Source: Flavobacteriales bacterium 34_180_T64
Lineage (GTDB): Bacteria > Bacteroidota > Bacteroidia > Flavobacteriales > Flavobacteriaceae
Direction: 5' to 3'
DNA length: 64,000 bases
NCBI GenBank assembly: GCA_002162765.1
Contig: MAAR01000005.1
Location: forward strand, 62,001-126,000
The notes under the pieces are model-generated. The model saw nothing but the letters and a program-made list of their open reading frames with translations. It was not told the DNA's origin and did no database searches. How positions within the stretch are numbered: position 1 is the stretch's first letter; every line of letters starts with the position of its first letter. Of this stretch, positions 18,397 through 25,547 are shown in pieces. Made by a program: the position numbers and the translations under genes.

Positions 18397-19737
18397 ATGG
18401 AGTTTGTAATAAAAATATCTCAATTTTTACTGAGCCTTTCATTGCTAATCGTTTTACACGAATTAGGACATTTTATACCAGCGAAACTATTTAAAACTAG
18501 AGTAGAGAAGTTCTACTTGTTTTTTGATATAAAATACTCATTATTTAAAAAGAAAATAGGAGATACCGTATATGGTATTGGATGGCTGCCTCTTGGTGGT
18601 TATGTGAAAATATCTGGAATGATTGATGAAAGTATGGATAAGGAGCAAATGGCTCAAGAACCACAACCATGGGAATTTAGATCAAAGCCCTCTTGGCAAC
18701 GTTTAATCATAATGCTTGGTGGCGTATCCGTTAACTTTATTCTTGCCTATATTATCTATTTCTTTTTATCGTTTGCTTATGGAGATGTTGATATAACTAC
18801 AGATAGTATAACCGATGGTTATTCAGTTACGAATCCAATCTTGACTGATTTAGGAATTAAAACCGGAGATAAGGTAATAGCAATCAATGGCGAAGAAATT
18901 GAAACCATTTCACAAATACGTAAAAAATTAATATCTGCGGAGACACTCACTATAGAAAGTGGAACCGAAGTTAAAGACATCACATTACCTGAAGATTTTT
19001 TAGGGAAGTTAAGTACAGGAAAAAGCAGAAGTTTTTTCGGATTACGGTTCCCTTTTGTAGTTGGAAAAGTTACAGATTCATCAGCTAATATATCAGCAGG
19101 TTTAAAACCAAAAGATATTATTCGGTCTGTAAATGGTGTTCCCTTAAAATATTATGATGAGGTTGAAGCAAAAATGAAACCGTTTTCAGGGCAAACGGTA
19201 TCTGTTGAAATTTTAAGAAAAGGGGAAACTCTTACTAAAGAATTAAAGGTAGATAAAGATGGTAAATTCGGCATAGTTCCTGGAGGAGATTTAGGCGATA
19301 TCGAAGCTGTAGGGTATTATAATATTATTAAGAGGAAATATACATTTGGCGAAAGTTTTGGCGTTGGTTTAAATAAATTCACTGGACAAATTACTTCATA
19401 TGGTGAACAATTAAAGAAGATTTTTACTCCAAGTACTGGCGCTTATAAAGGCGTTGGTGGATTTAAAGCTATATACGATGTATTTCCAGGAACGTGGAGC
19501 TGGCAAGATTTTTGGTCGCTAACAGCCTTCTTATCCATCATGTTAGCCGTGCTTAATTTATTACCGATACCAGCCCTAGATGGAGGACATGTTATGTTTT
19601 TACTATATGAAATGATATCAGGGCGTAAGCCAAGTGAAAAGTTTTTAGAACGTGCACAAATGGTTGGATTTTTCATACTTATTGCGTTGGTGCTCTTTGC
19701 AAATGGTAACGATATCTTTAAGGCAATTTTTAAATAA
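18397..19737 (+). CDS. rseP: RIP metalloprotease RseP (site-2 protease, M50)
   Basis: The 446-residue membrane protein shows the zinc motif HELGH at 21-25 in the first membrane helix and the distal LDGGH motif in LLPIPALDGGHVMF near residue 395. Two PDZ-like regions lie between (around 130-200 and 215-300). It cleaves transmembrane substrates such as anti-sigma factors. The ATG at 18397 gives a normal N-terminus for the family. tRNA-Asn follows, 72 bases after the stop. Confidence 0.95.
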   Translation: MEFVIKISQFLLSLSLLIVLHELGHFIPAKLFKTRVEKFYLFFDIKYSLFKKKIGDTVYGIGWLPLGGYVKISGMIDESMDKEQMAQEPQPWEFRSKPSWQRLIIMLGGVSVNFILAYIIYFFLSFAYGDVDITTDSITDGYSVTNPILTDLGIKTGDKVIAINGEEIETISQIRKKLISAETLTIESGTEVKDITLPEDFLGKLSTGKSRSFFGLRFPFVVGKVTDSSANISAGLKPKDIIRSVNGVPLKYYDEVEAKMKPFSGQTVSVEILRKGETLTKELKVDKDGKFGIVPGGDLGDIEAVGYYNIIKRKYTFGESFGVGLNKFTGQITSYGEQLKKIFTPSTGAYKGVGGFKAIYDVFPGTWSWQDFWSLTAFLSIMLAVLNLLPIPALDGGHVMFLLYEMISGRKPSEKFLERAQMVGFFILIALVLFANGNDIFKAIFK

Positions 19738-19756
19738 AAATATTTACTAAAATATA

Positions 19757-19787
19757 TTTGTTGAAACTAAAAAATACCATATATTTG
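19757..19787 (+). promoter_or_regulatory. Bacteroidota-type promoter of tRNA-Asn
   Basis: TTTG (19757-19760) and TATATTTG (19780-19787) are separated by 19 bases, an exact match to the -33 TTTG / -7 TAnnTTTG pattern of Bacteroidota primary promoters. The predicted start of transcription lies about 15 bases before the tRNA. Confidence 0.7.
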
Positions 19788-19809
19788 CGCTCGCAAAAGC
19801 GATAAACAC

Positions 19810-19883
19810 TCCTCCTTAGCTCAGTTGGTTAGAGCATCTGACTGTTAATCAGAGGGTCCTTGGTTCGAGCCCAAGAGGAGGAG
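19810..19883 (+). tRNA. tRNA-Asn (anticodon GTT)
   Basis: The 74-base cloverleaf has a 7-bp acceptor stem TCCTCCT/AGGAGGA, a D arm with AGTTGGTTA, the anticodon loop CTGTTAA (anticodon GTT, asparagine), and a T arm CTTGG-TTCGAGC-CCAAG. The discriminator base is G. The 3' CCA is not encoded (the sequence continues CAAAA). The gene's 3' end is repeated downstream and appears to be an integration site. Confidence 0.96.
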
Positions 19884-19884
19884 C
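19867..19884 (+). repeat. tRNA-Asn 3'-end repeat, copy 1 (within the functional tRNA)
   Basis: GAGCCCAAGAGGAGGAGC is the 3' end of the intact tRNA gene plus one base. The identical 18-mer occurs again at 22201 and 25436, and a 14/16 match at 26552. This is the classic layout of an attachment site used by tyrosine recombinases. Confidence 0.85.
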
Positions 19885-19890
19885 AAAAGA

Positions 19891-19930
19891 AAAACCTTAA
19901 CTAATTGAAGTTGAGGTTTTTTGTTTTTTT
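19891..19930 (+). terminator. Rho-independent terminator of tRNA-Asn
   Basis: A 12-bp stem AAAACCTTAACT (19891-19902) and AGTTGAGGTTTT (19909-19920), with one wobble pair and a 6-base loop, is followed by TTGTTTTTTT. It lies 7 bases after the tRNA. Confidence 0.75.
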
Positions 19931-20028
19931 AGATGTTTTCAAATATTCCAGGGAACACATAAATTGACTACTTTTCTAGGCTTTTTTTTGCACATAGTTT
20001 GCACAACTTGACCATAATACATCCAATT

Positions 20029-20277
20029 ATGGCTAATGTAAAAATCACACTAGACACCAGAAGAATAAAATCGGATGGAACTTACAACATCATTTACCGA
20101 ATTACACATTACAAGAAAGTGTACACTATTAATTCAGATACTTCAATATTAGAGCAATACTGGAACTACGAGCATTCTGAGATTACTAAACAGCATCCCA
20201 ATGCTAAACTAATTAATTTAAACCTACTAAAAGAATACTTCAAAATAGCCACACACCAAAATACTTTAATTTGTTAA
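20029..20277 (+). pseudogene. Tyrosine recombinase (integrase), N-terminal remnant
   Basis: Only the first 82 codons of a site-specific integrase remain. The start MANVKITLDTRRIKSDGTYN followed by IIYRITHYKKVYTI is the arm-type DNA-binding N-terminus of Bacteroidota integrases, usually about 400 residues long. The frame ends after THQNTLIC and no catalytic core (R-H-R-Y) follows in the 250 bases downstream. It sits right after tRNA-Asn, in the expected place for an element integrated into that tRNA. The element can no longer excise with this copy. Confidence 0.8.
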
Positions 20278-20528
20278 TGCGTAAGGCTTAAAGTTGCTAT
20301 TAGATTTTTAAAAGAGAACTTCGTTTGATGACATAAGATTTAAGAAAAAGTCTTTTAAAATAATATTCGTACATTGAGTGTCGGTTACAGCTTCAACTCT
20401 TCACTATAAAATATATCTTCTTATTTAAATCTACTATCTAATTCCCTGCTAGAAACTTTCAACCGTGTATTGGGATAATTAATATTGATTAATAGCAAAT
20501 TGAATTTATTAACTAAAGCGCACCAATT

Positions 20529-22058
20529 ATGAAAAATTTAGTATTCTCACTACTATTTATTGCTATTGTTTTTAACCATGAAAAGGGCGTAGCACAAACA
20601 AAACAACCTAATATACTGGTCATAATGGCTGACGATTTAGGTTACTCGAACCTAAGTTGCTATCATCAAGGAATAATGAGCAGCCGTACACCCAATATTG
20701 ACAAGCTTGCTAGTGAAGGAATGCGAATGACCGACTACTATTCTCAGCCAAGTTGTACAGCTGGTAGATCGGCCTTTATTACAGGTCAATTTCCCGTGAG
20801 GACTGGTTTACATACTGTTGGACTTCCAGGTGACCCGGTCGGTCTGAACCTGTTAACCCCAACAATACCTACTTTCCTGAAGCAACTGGGATATGCCACC
20901 GGTCAATTTGGCAAGAATCACTTAGGTGATCTTGACGAAGCACTTCCTACTATGCATGGTTTTGATGAATACTGGGGATGGCTCTATCATTTAAATGCCA
21001 TGGAATATACATCCGATCCAGATTTTCCAAAAGGACCAAATGGTGAGCGGTTTGCTCCCCGTAATATTATTCATAGTTGGAGCACCGGAAAGGGAACTCA
21101 AAAAATTGAAGATGATGGTGCTTGCCCTCCAAAAAGAATGGAAACTTTAGATGATGAGGTAAATAAGCATACTATAGCATTTATAGAAGGTGCAGTAAAA
21201 TCTGGAAAACCATTTTTTACATGGTATAATCCTTCGGCTGCACATGTCTGGACTTATCTTTCTCCAAAATATGAGGCCCTTCTTGGAACAAACGGATGGG
21301 GTTTACAGGAAGTAGTGATGAAATCCTTTGATGACCATGTTGGGGAACTTTTAACAAAGCTTGAAGAACTTGGAGTCGCAGATAACACCATCATATTGCT
21401 TACTTCTGATAATGGTCCTGAGTTTATGACCTGGCCCGATGGTGGAACAACACCGTTTCATGGAGAAAAAGGGACTACCTGGGAAGGTGGCTTTCGTGTA
21501 CCAATGATTGTTAAATGGCCTGGAAAGATTAAACCTGGAACCATAAATAACGGAATATTTGATAGTATGGATTGGCTTCCAACACTAGTAGAATCAGCAG
21601 GAGGGCCAAAAGATATAAAAGAAAAACTGTTAACAGGATACGAGGGCTATAAAGCACATTTAGATGGGTATAACCAGATGGAACTATTGACGGGTACAGG
21701 GATTTCCAATAGAAATGAAATCATTTATTATGAAGGAACAACCCTTCAGGCCGCCAGATACAGAGACTGGAAAGCCCATTTTATTGTGCAAAATCATGGT
21801 TGGTTTGGTGCAAAAGAGAAGATGGGAGCGCCACTTTTATTCAATTTAAGAAGGGATCCATTTGAGAAAGCTGCTGATGAATCAGGTATGTACATTAATT
21901 GGATGGGAAAGAAAATGTGGGCATTTGGTCCGGCAAGAATAATCGTCCAACAACATCTTGCTACATTTCAAGAATGGCCACCATTAAGTGAATCTGCAAA
22001 AGCAAACAAAGAAAATCTGAGGGAGCAAGTAGATGAAGAGCATGAAATGGGTAATTGA
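20529..22058 (+). CDS. Arylsulfatase-type sulfatase
   Basis: The 509-residue protein has a signal peptide (cleavage near KGVAQ), the sulfatase metal site DDLGYSN (Asp35, Asp36) and the formylglycine motif CTAGR with the modified Cys at 76. Further metal and active-site blocks are FGKNHLGD and TSDNGPE. It would hydrolyse a sulfate ester, probably of an algal polysaccharide or other sulfated compound, in the periplasm. Its neighbours are an integrase remnant and a tRNA fragment, so it is cargo of the island. No SusCD pair or sulfatase-maturing enzyme is in the window. Confidence 0.93.
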   Translation: MKNLVFSLLFIAIVFNHEKGVAQTKQPNILVIMADDLGYSNLSCYHQGIMSSRTPNIDKLASEGMRMTDYYSQPSCTAGRSAFITGQFPVRTGLHTVGLPGDPVGLNLLTPTIPTFLKQLGYATGQFGKNHLGDLDEALPTMHGFDEYWGWLYHLNAMEYTSDPDFPKGPNGERFAPRNIIHSWSTGKGTQKIEDDGACPPKRMETLDDEVNKHTIAFIEGAVKSGKPFFTWYNPSAAHVWTYLSPKYEALLGTNGWGLQEVVMKSFDDHVGELLTKLEELGVADNTIILLTSDNGPEFMTWPDGGTTPFHGEKGTTWEGGFRVPMIVKWPGKIKPGTINNGIFDSMDWLPTLVESAGGPKDIKEKLLTGYEGYKAHLDGYNQMELLTGTGISNRNEIIYYEGTTLQAARYRDWKAHFIVQNHGWFGAKEKMGAPLLFNLRRDPFEKAADESGMYINWMGKKMWAFGPARIIVQQHLATFQEWPPLSESAKANKENLREQVDEEHEMGN

Positions 22059-22185
22059 TTTTGAAAAATTAGATGAGAAAGCTTTCAACGAGATTATTTG
22101 ATTTAAATATCAATAATTTATTTTTTAATCAGGTTAAGATTTGCACAAACGCTCTCTGGAACAGAAAAATACAGGAAATATCTCA

Positions 22186-22218
22186 TAGCTCAGTTGGTTA
22201 GAGCCCAAGAGGAGGAGC
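22186..22218 (+). pseudogene. tRNA-Asn remnant with internal deletion (includes 3'-end repeat copy 2)
   Basis: Bases 22186-22204 are identical to tRNA-Asn 19817-19835 (D arm) and 22201-22218 are identical to 19867-19884 (T arm and acceptor 3' side). The two blocks share the GAGC at the junction, so the middle 32 bases with the anticodon arm were lost between GAGC repeats. The 5' acceptor strand is also degraded. It cannot make a tRNA, but shows that more than the 3' end was once duplicated here. Confidence 0.85.
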
Positions 22219-22228
22219 TTAACAATAG

Positions 22229-22260
22229 AAAGCCATTCAAGAAATTGAATGGCTTTTGTT
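22229..22260 (+). terminator. Terminator hairpin after tRNA repeat copy 2
   Basis: A perfect 12-bp stem AAAGCCATTCAA (22229-22240) and TTGAATGGCTTT (22245-22256) with a GAAA loop is followed by TTGTT. Its place relative to the tRNA 3' end matches the terminators after copies 1 and 3. Confidence 0.72.
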
Positions 22261-22480
22261 ATTTAATGGGTCGAACAGATTTGTTTAATTGAACGTTTCT
22301 AAGCTATAGACAGAAAACCCGAAATGTGTTATTGTAATCTTTACATCGTATTGTAGATGATTCCGTTACGAGGAAATTCGTAAGGAATTCGAGAGAGGAA
22401 TCGAATAGACATTAATATTAAGTTAAACATTAACAGCTATTAGCGTAATGAAATAGATACGTCGTTGCGTTCAATTATAT

Positions 22481-23146
22481 TCAGAAACTAAATGAGCGTC
22501 CCTGTCTTTTCATTCTTAAATCCATAATAATTGCTATTCCAATAAGTAAGAGCACAACAGAAATAACTGCTATTCTGATGTTTAGATCTATTTTAGGTTG
22601 AATTGTAAAAGTAATAGAGAATGGAACTGCAAATATGATAGCAAATGAAATGTAATAATTATTTGGCACAAATCTTAGTTTTGTTTTTAAATGCGTTCTA
22701 AATTTTTTTATTTTTTGTTTAAATATGTCATTGCTAAATGACGGTATTTTTTCGAGTTCTAAATATTTAATATAGCTCTCAATTCCTTCTATCTGTACTG
22801 TATTTAAATCTTTGTCTCTTAGATTATTTAAAATATAAATAAATTTTTCAAACGTTTTGATTTCTGATTTTTTATTGGTTTGAGAAAGTTGCTTTTTTAG
22901 AAATATAATGGTTCCTTTTAAATCACTTGTTTCTTCAGGAGAATGTGAGCCTATTAGTTCGTTTATTTCAACACCTAACGCAGTAGCTAACCTTTTAATA
23001 GTTTCACCAGTGGGCTCCGATTCTTCATTTTCAATTCTTTGAATCGTTCTTAAACCGACTCGTGATTCCTCAGCCAAAAATTCCTGAGACATGCCCCTAA
23101 GGGATCTTAATTCTTTTAATCTTTTTGCTAAACTTTTTGGGTTCAT
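22481..23146 (-). CDS. XRE-type HTH regulator with two C-terminal membrane segments
   Basis: The likely start is the ATG at 23146 (MNPKSLAKRLKEL), giving 221 residues. Upstream codons in frame lack family similarity. An N-terminal helix-turn-helix (MSQEFLAEESRVGLRTIQRIE) is followed by a linker and two hydrophobic segments (YYISFAIIFAVPFSITF and AVISVVLLLIGIAII). This type of membrane-tethered HTH protein occurs in Flavobacteria; the signal it senses is unknown. Three 11-bp direct repeats lie 58-90 bases upstream and could be its operator. It is the last gene of the minus-strand cassette. Confidence 0.8.
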   Translation of the reverse strand: MNPKSLAKRLKELRSLRGMSQEFLAEESRVGLRTIQRIENEESEPTGETIKRLATALGVEINELIGSHSPEETSDLKGTIIFLKKQLSQTNKKSEIKTFEKFIYILNNLRDKDLNTVQIEGIESYIKYLELEKIPSFSNDIFKQKIKKFRTHLKTKLRFVPNNYYISFAIIFAVPFSITFTIQPKIDLNIRIAVISVVLLLIGIAIIMDLRMKRQGRSFSF

Positions 23147-23203
23147 TTTAATTGTATTTATTGTTCTCAGCAAAAGTAGAGACAACCATTATCTGTTGAT
23201 GCC

Positions 23204-23236
23204 GTCGTCTTACCGTCATCTTACCGTCGTCATGAG
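23204..23236 (-). repeat. 11-bp direct repeats upstream of the XRE regulator
   Basis: GTCGTCTTACC, GTCATCTTACC and GTCGTCATGAG follow each other without gaps. The first two differ at one base and the third keeps the first six bases. The period of 11 bp is close to a helical turn. The position upstream of an HTH gene suggests a regulatory site. Confidence 0.55.
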
Positions 23237-23326
23237 TTACAAGGGGTTGTGTAAATGTGTTTTGATGCTTTTTATTCATTGTTGTGTGGCATTTTTATGG
23301 ATAATTATTATTCCAAAAAACAGTAT

Positions 23327-23890
23327 TTATAAAGTGTTCACATCATTATTTGATTCAAATACTTCTAATGCCAATTTCCAGTTTCTATTGCTAGTGGATC
23401 GAAAGTTAAAAAACAGTTTTTTATATATCAAATAGAACCATGAAAACATAGGCGAATAGAATGACCTCTTATTCAATCTTTTGTTGACACTTACTAATAG
23501 ATTGGTCGTATAAATATAGTTGATATATGGTGGTTCTGCAGTCTTCATGATATCACGGAATTCATAGAAAATTTCTTTGTATATATTTTGGACTTTTTTA
23601 TTGTTTAACAACTTAATCATTACACCTTCGAATGTTCTAAGCATGCTGATATTGATACAATGACTAAGGTATAATTTAGATACAAGGTTTAGATAACTTA
23701 AAGCTTTGATTATGGTTTCATGATCCAATTCCTTATGGGTACTATCAATTTCAATTTCATTTAGGACTTCTTTTTTTTGCATATTCATCATACTAATCAG
23801 AGAATTACTTCCTGCTTGTATCCAATATACCCTAAGAAAAAGCATTATTGATATTACGGTGATGGCCAATTGAATTATATCGATTACCAT
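23327..23890 (-). CDS. Uncharacterised membrane-anchored protein
   Basis: I do not recognise this 187-residue protein. It begins with a hydrophobic segment (residues 4-24, MVIDIIQLAITVISIMLFLR region) and continues as a soluble, helical, Lys/Asn/Phe-rich domain with the conserved-looking FEGVMIKLLNNKKVQNIYKE. The topology suggests an N-terminal anchor with a cytosolic helical domain. It lies between the aminotransferase and XRE genes on the same strand and is part of the island. Nothing in the sequence gives a function. Confidence 0.65.
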   Translation of the reverse strand: MVIDIIQLAITVISIMLFLRVYWIQAGSNSLISMMNMQKKEVLNEIEIDSTHKELDHETIIKALSYLNLVSKLYLSHCINISMLRTFEGVMIKLLNNKKVQNIYKEIFYEFRDIMKTAEPPYINYIYTTNLLVSVNKRLNKRSFYSPMFSWFYLIYKKLFFNFRSTSNRNWKLALEVFESNNDVNTL

Positions 23891-23904
23891 GATTAAATAG
23901 TTTT

Positions 23905-23944
23905 ACTATTACAAATTAACACTATTACAAATTAACACTATTAC
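23905..23944. repeat. 16-bp tandem repeat, 2.5 copies
   Basis: ACTATTACAAATTAAC occurs at 23905-23920 and 23921-23936 without change, followed by the first eight bases again at 23937-23944. The last partial copy runs into the stop codon of the aminotransferase gene. It looks like a slippage-prone minisatellite. Confidence 0.85.
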
Positions 23945-25128
23945 TACGATCGGCTCTTTTTTGTTAGTTCAATAACTTTAATGAGCTTTTCAATATCTTC
24001 AGATGTGTTGAAGACATGTATTGAAACACGTATTGATTTTCCTCTTACGGAAAGATATATATTGTTTTTGATCAAATTTTCTTTTAGCAACTTGGCATTG
24101 ACCTCCTCTGGTAATTTTAAACCAAAAAGGTGGTTTGAAAAATAGGCGCTATTTTCAAATTTAACACCTAAATCTTGTAAATAGCTGATTAAGGGTTTTA
24201 TCAATTCTTTGGAGTAAGATTGTATATCATTGTCCAACCATTTATTTACTTGTATTAATGCTTGCTTGAGCATTGGCATTAAAATAAAATTAGGTGTTTC
24301 ACCAACGTTATATCTGCCAGCATAGGGTTTGTATTTTGGATCATAATTTGAAACATTGTTAAAATCTAAAGCATTGGTCCTATTAAGCCAAGATTCTTCG
24401 ATGGGTTTTCCATGGTGAAAATAAGATCCGAAATAAGCCAATCCTAGTGAGTATGGTCCAAAAAGCCACTTATAGGTTGGACAAATCAAGGCGTCAATAT
24501 TGAATTTTTTTACGTCCATGGGCAATACACCAACAGATTGAGTGCCGTCAACAATAAATTTGGCTCCTACTGACCGACACTTTTCCCCAATGTTTTCAAG
24601 ATCAAATTTTAAGCCATTCATCCAATGAATGGATGATAATAATACTAATGCTGTTTTCTCATTTATACTATCAATTATATCGTTATTCCAAATCTCTCCA
24701 TTTAGTTCTAGGCTGTTGTTAGCTTTTATGATTTTTAAATCTGCCATGTTTGTGTCGCACCATCTTTTAATTGAAAAATAGTCGCTTGGGAAATCATTAT
24801 CTACTACTATTGCATGCTGTCCTCTTGTACAGGTTATATTGTTTAAAGCCGAACTAAAACCATAGGACGCTGAAGGTATTATGGCAACTTCCGAAGGTAA
24901 ACAATTAACTATTTTGCCAAATAGTACTCTAACGTCTTCGGTTTCATTAAAGAAATCTGAAGGAGTGATATCCGCTGGATTTCTATCTCTTATTAACGCT
25001 TTTATACCCGCATTTTCTGAAGATTTAAGTAAAGGAGCTTTATAAGCACAGTTGAGATAATGAATATCCTCGTTAAGATTAAATAATTGTTTTTGATTTT
25101 TCATCATCTCTTTTAAAATGTCATACAT
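23944..25128 (-). CDS. Aminotransferase class V-fold PLP-dependent enzyme
   Basis: The 394-residue protein shows the class V aminotransferase/cysteine desulfurase fold. The PLP-contacting D194 and Q197 lie in IVDGTQSVG and the Schiff-base Lys220 in CPTYKWLFGPY. The N-terminal YLNCAYKAPLL matches the YLNnAxxgp start of this class. The catalytic loop Cys of cysteine desulfurases is not evident, so an isomerase, epimerase or aminotransferase activity on amino acids is more likely. It is the first gene of a minus-strand cassette flanked by tRNA 3'-end repeats. Substrate unknown. Confidence 0.85.
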   Translation of the reverse strand: MYDILKEMMKNQKQLFNLNEDIHYLNCAYKAPLLKSSENAGIKALIRDRNPADITPSDFFNETEDVRVLFGKIVNCLPSEVAIIPSASYGFSSALNNITCTRGQHAIVVDNDFPSDYFSIKRWCDTNMADLKIIKANNSLELNGEIWNNDIIDSINEKTALVLLSSIHWMNGLKFDLENIGEKCRSVGAKFIVDGTQSVGVLPMDVKKFNIDALICPTYKWLFGPYSLGLAYFGSYFHHGKPIEESWLNRTNALDFNNVSNYDPKYKPYAGRYNVGETPNFILMPMLKQALIQVNKWLDNDIQSYSKELIKPLISYLQDLGVKFENSAYFSNHLFGLKLPEEVNAKLLKENLIKNNIYLSVRGKSIRVSIHVFNTSEDIEKLIKVIELTKKSRS

Positions 25129-25235
25129 GGTTTCGTATTACCGTTAGTTACAAGTTAAAGATACACAATCCGGTTCACACAGTGGAATGGTTGTCAATAG
25201 GCAATATTCCGATTTAGGGATTCGGCCATAATTAT

Positions 25236-25259
25236 GGTTATACATTGTTATGCATAACC
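25236..25259. promoter_or_regulatory. Near-perfect palindrome, possible operator
   Basis: GGTTATACAT (25236-25245) and ATGCATAACC (25250-25259) pair at 9 of 10 positions around TGTT. It lies about 110 bases upstream of the aminotransferase start. It might bind a dimeric regulator; no protein can be assigned. Confidence 0.4.
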
Positions 25260-25435
25260 TCTAAATTTTTCCTTATAATACTTTTGAATAAATCATCGAT
25301 TTAACCTAAAACATGAAATTATTTCACCTAATATTTAGCGCTGTTTTTGACATTTTTTGGCGAGAAGTTTATTCTGAACATTACTGAAGAGCATGTTTTT
25401 TTGAGACGAAGTTAACAAGTGTAACTTGTCGAAGG

Positions 25436-25453
25436 GAGCCCAAGAGGAGGAGC
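25436..25453 (+). repeat. tRNA-Asn 3'-end repeat, copy 3
   Basis: GAGCCCAAGAGGAGGAGC is identical to the 3' end of tRNA-Asn. No D arm or anticodon arm precedes it here, so it looks like a plain attachment-site duplicate. Confidence 0.85.
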
Positions 25454-25459
25454 AAAGAG

Positions 25460-25490
25460 AAAACCATCTAAGAAATTAGATGGTTTTTTT
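25460..25490 (+). terminator. Terminator hairpin after tRNA repeat copy 3
   Basis: A perfect 12-bp stem AAAACCATCTAA (25460-25471) and TTAGATGGTTTT (25476-25487) with a GAAA loop is followed by a T run. It begins 7 bases after the repeat, the same spacing as at the intact tRNA. Confidence 0.78.
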
Positions 25491-25547
25491 ATGCTTAGAA
25501 CTTAAGATTCAGAAAATTAGTACCTTTAGTTAACTAATCAATCTACT

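Larger units (their letters stand above)
22059..22480. other. Gene-free stretch with tRNA remnant and terminator
   Basis: This region between the sulfatase and the XRE regulator holds the motif TTTGCACAA (22140-22148), the damaged tRNA-Asn copy (22186-22218) and a hairpin terminator (22229-22260). The remaining 220 bases contain only short interrupted frames. I see no gene on either strand. Confidence 0.6.
25129..25547. other. Gene-free stretch with palindrome and tRNA repeat copy 3
   Basis: The stretch between the divergent aminotransferase and T9SS genes holds a 24-bp near-perfect palindrome (25236-25259), a short inverted sequence ACAAGTGTAACTTGT, the tRNA 3'-end repeat (25436-25453) and a terminator (25460-25490). 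A 24-codon frame from 25312 has no support as a gene. Confidence 0.6.

Noticed and set aside
20278..20528. Continuation of the integrase in another frame
   Set aside because: Short frames here contain no recognisable recombinase catalytic residues; the core is gone, not just frameshifted.
22186..22218. Second functional tRNA gene
   Set aside because: The anticodon arm and 5' acceptor strand are missing, so no cloverleaf can form.
23204..23236. Possible CRISPR array
   Set aside because: Repeats are 11 bp without spacers and there are no cas genes; it is a short direct repeat.
25312..25386. 24-codon frame MKLFHLIFSAVFDIF
   Set aside because: Too short, with no conservation argument and no suitable promoter or neighbour context.
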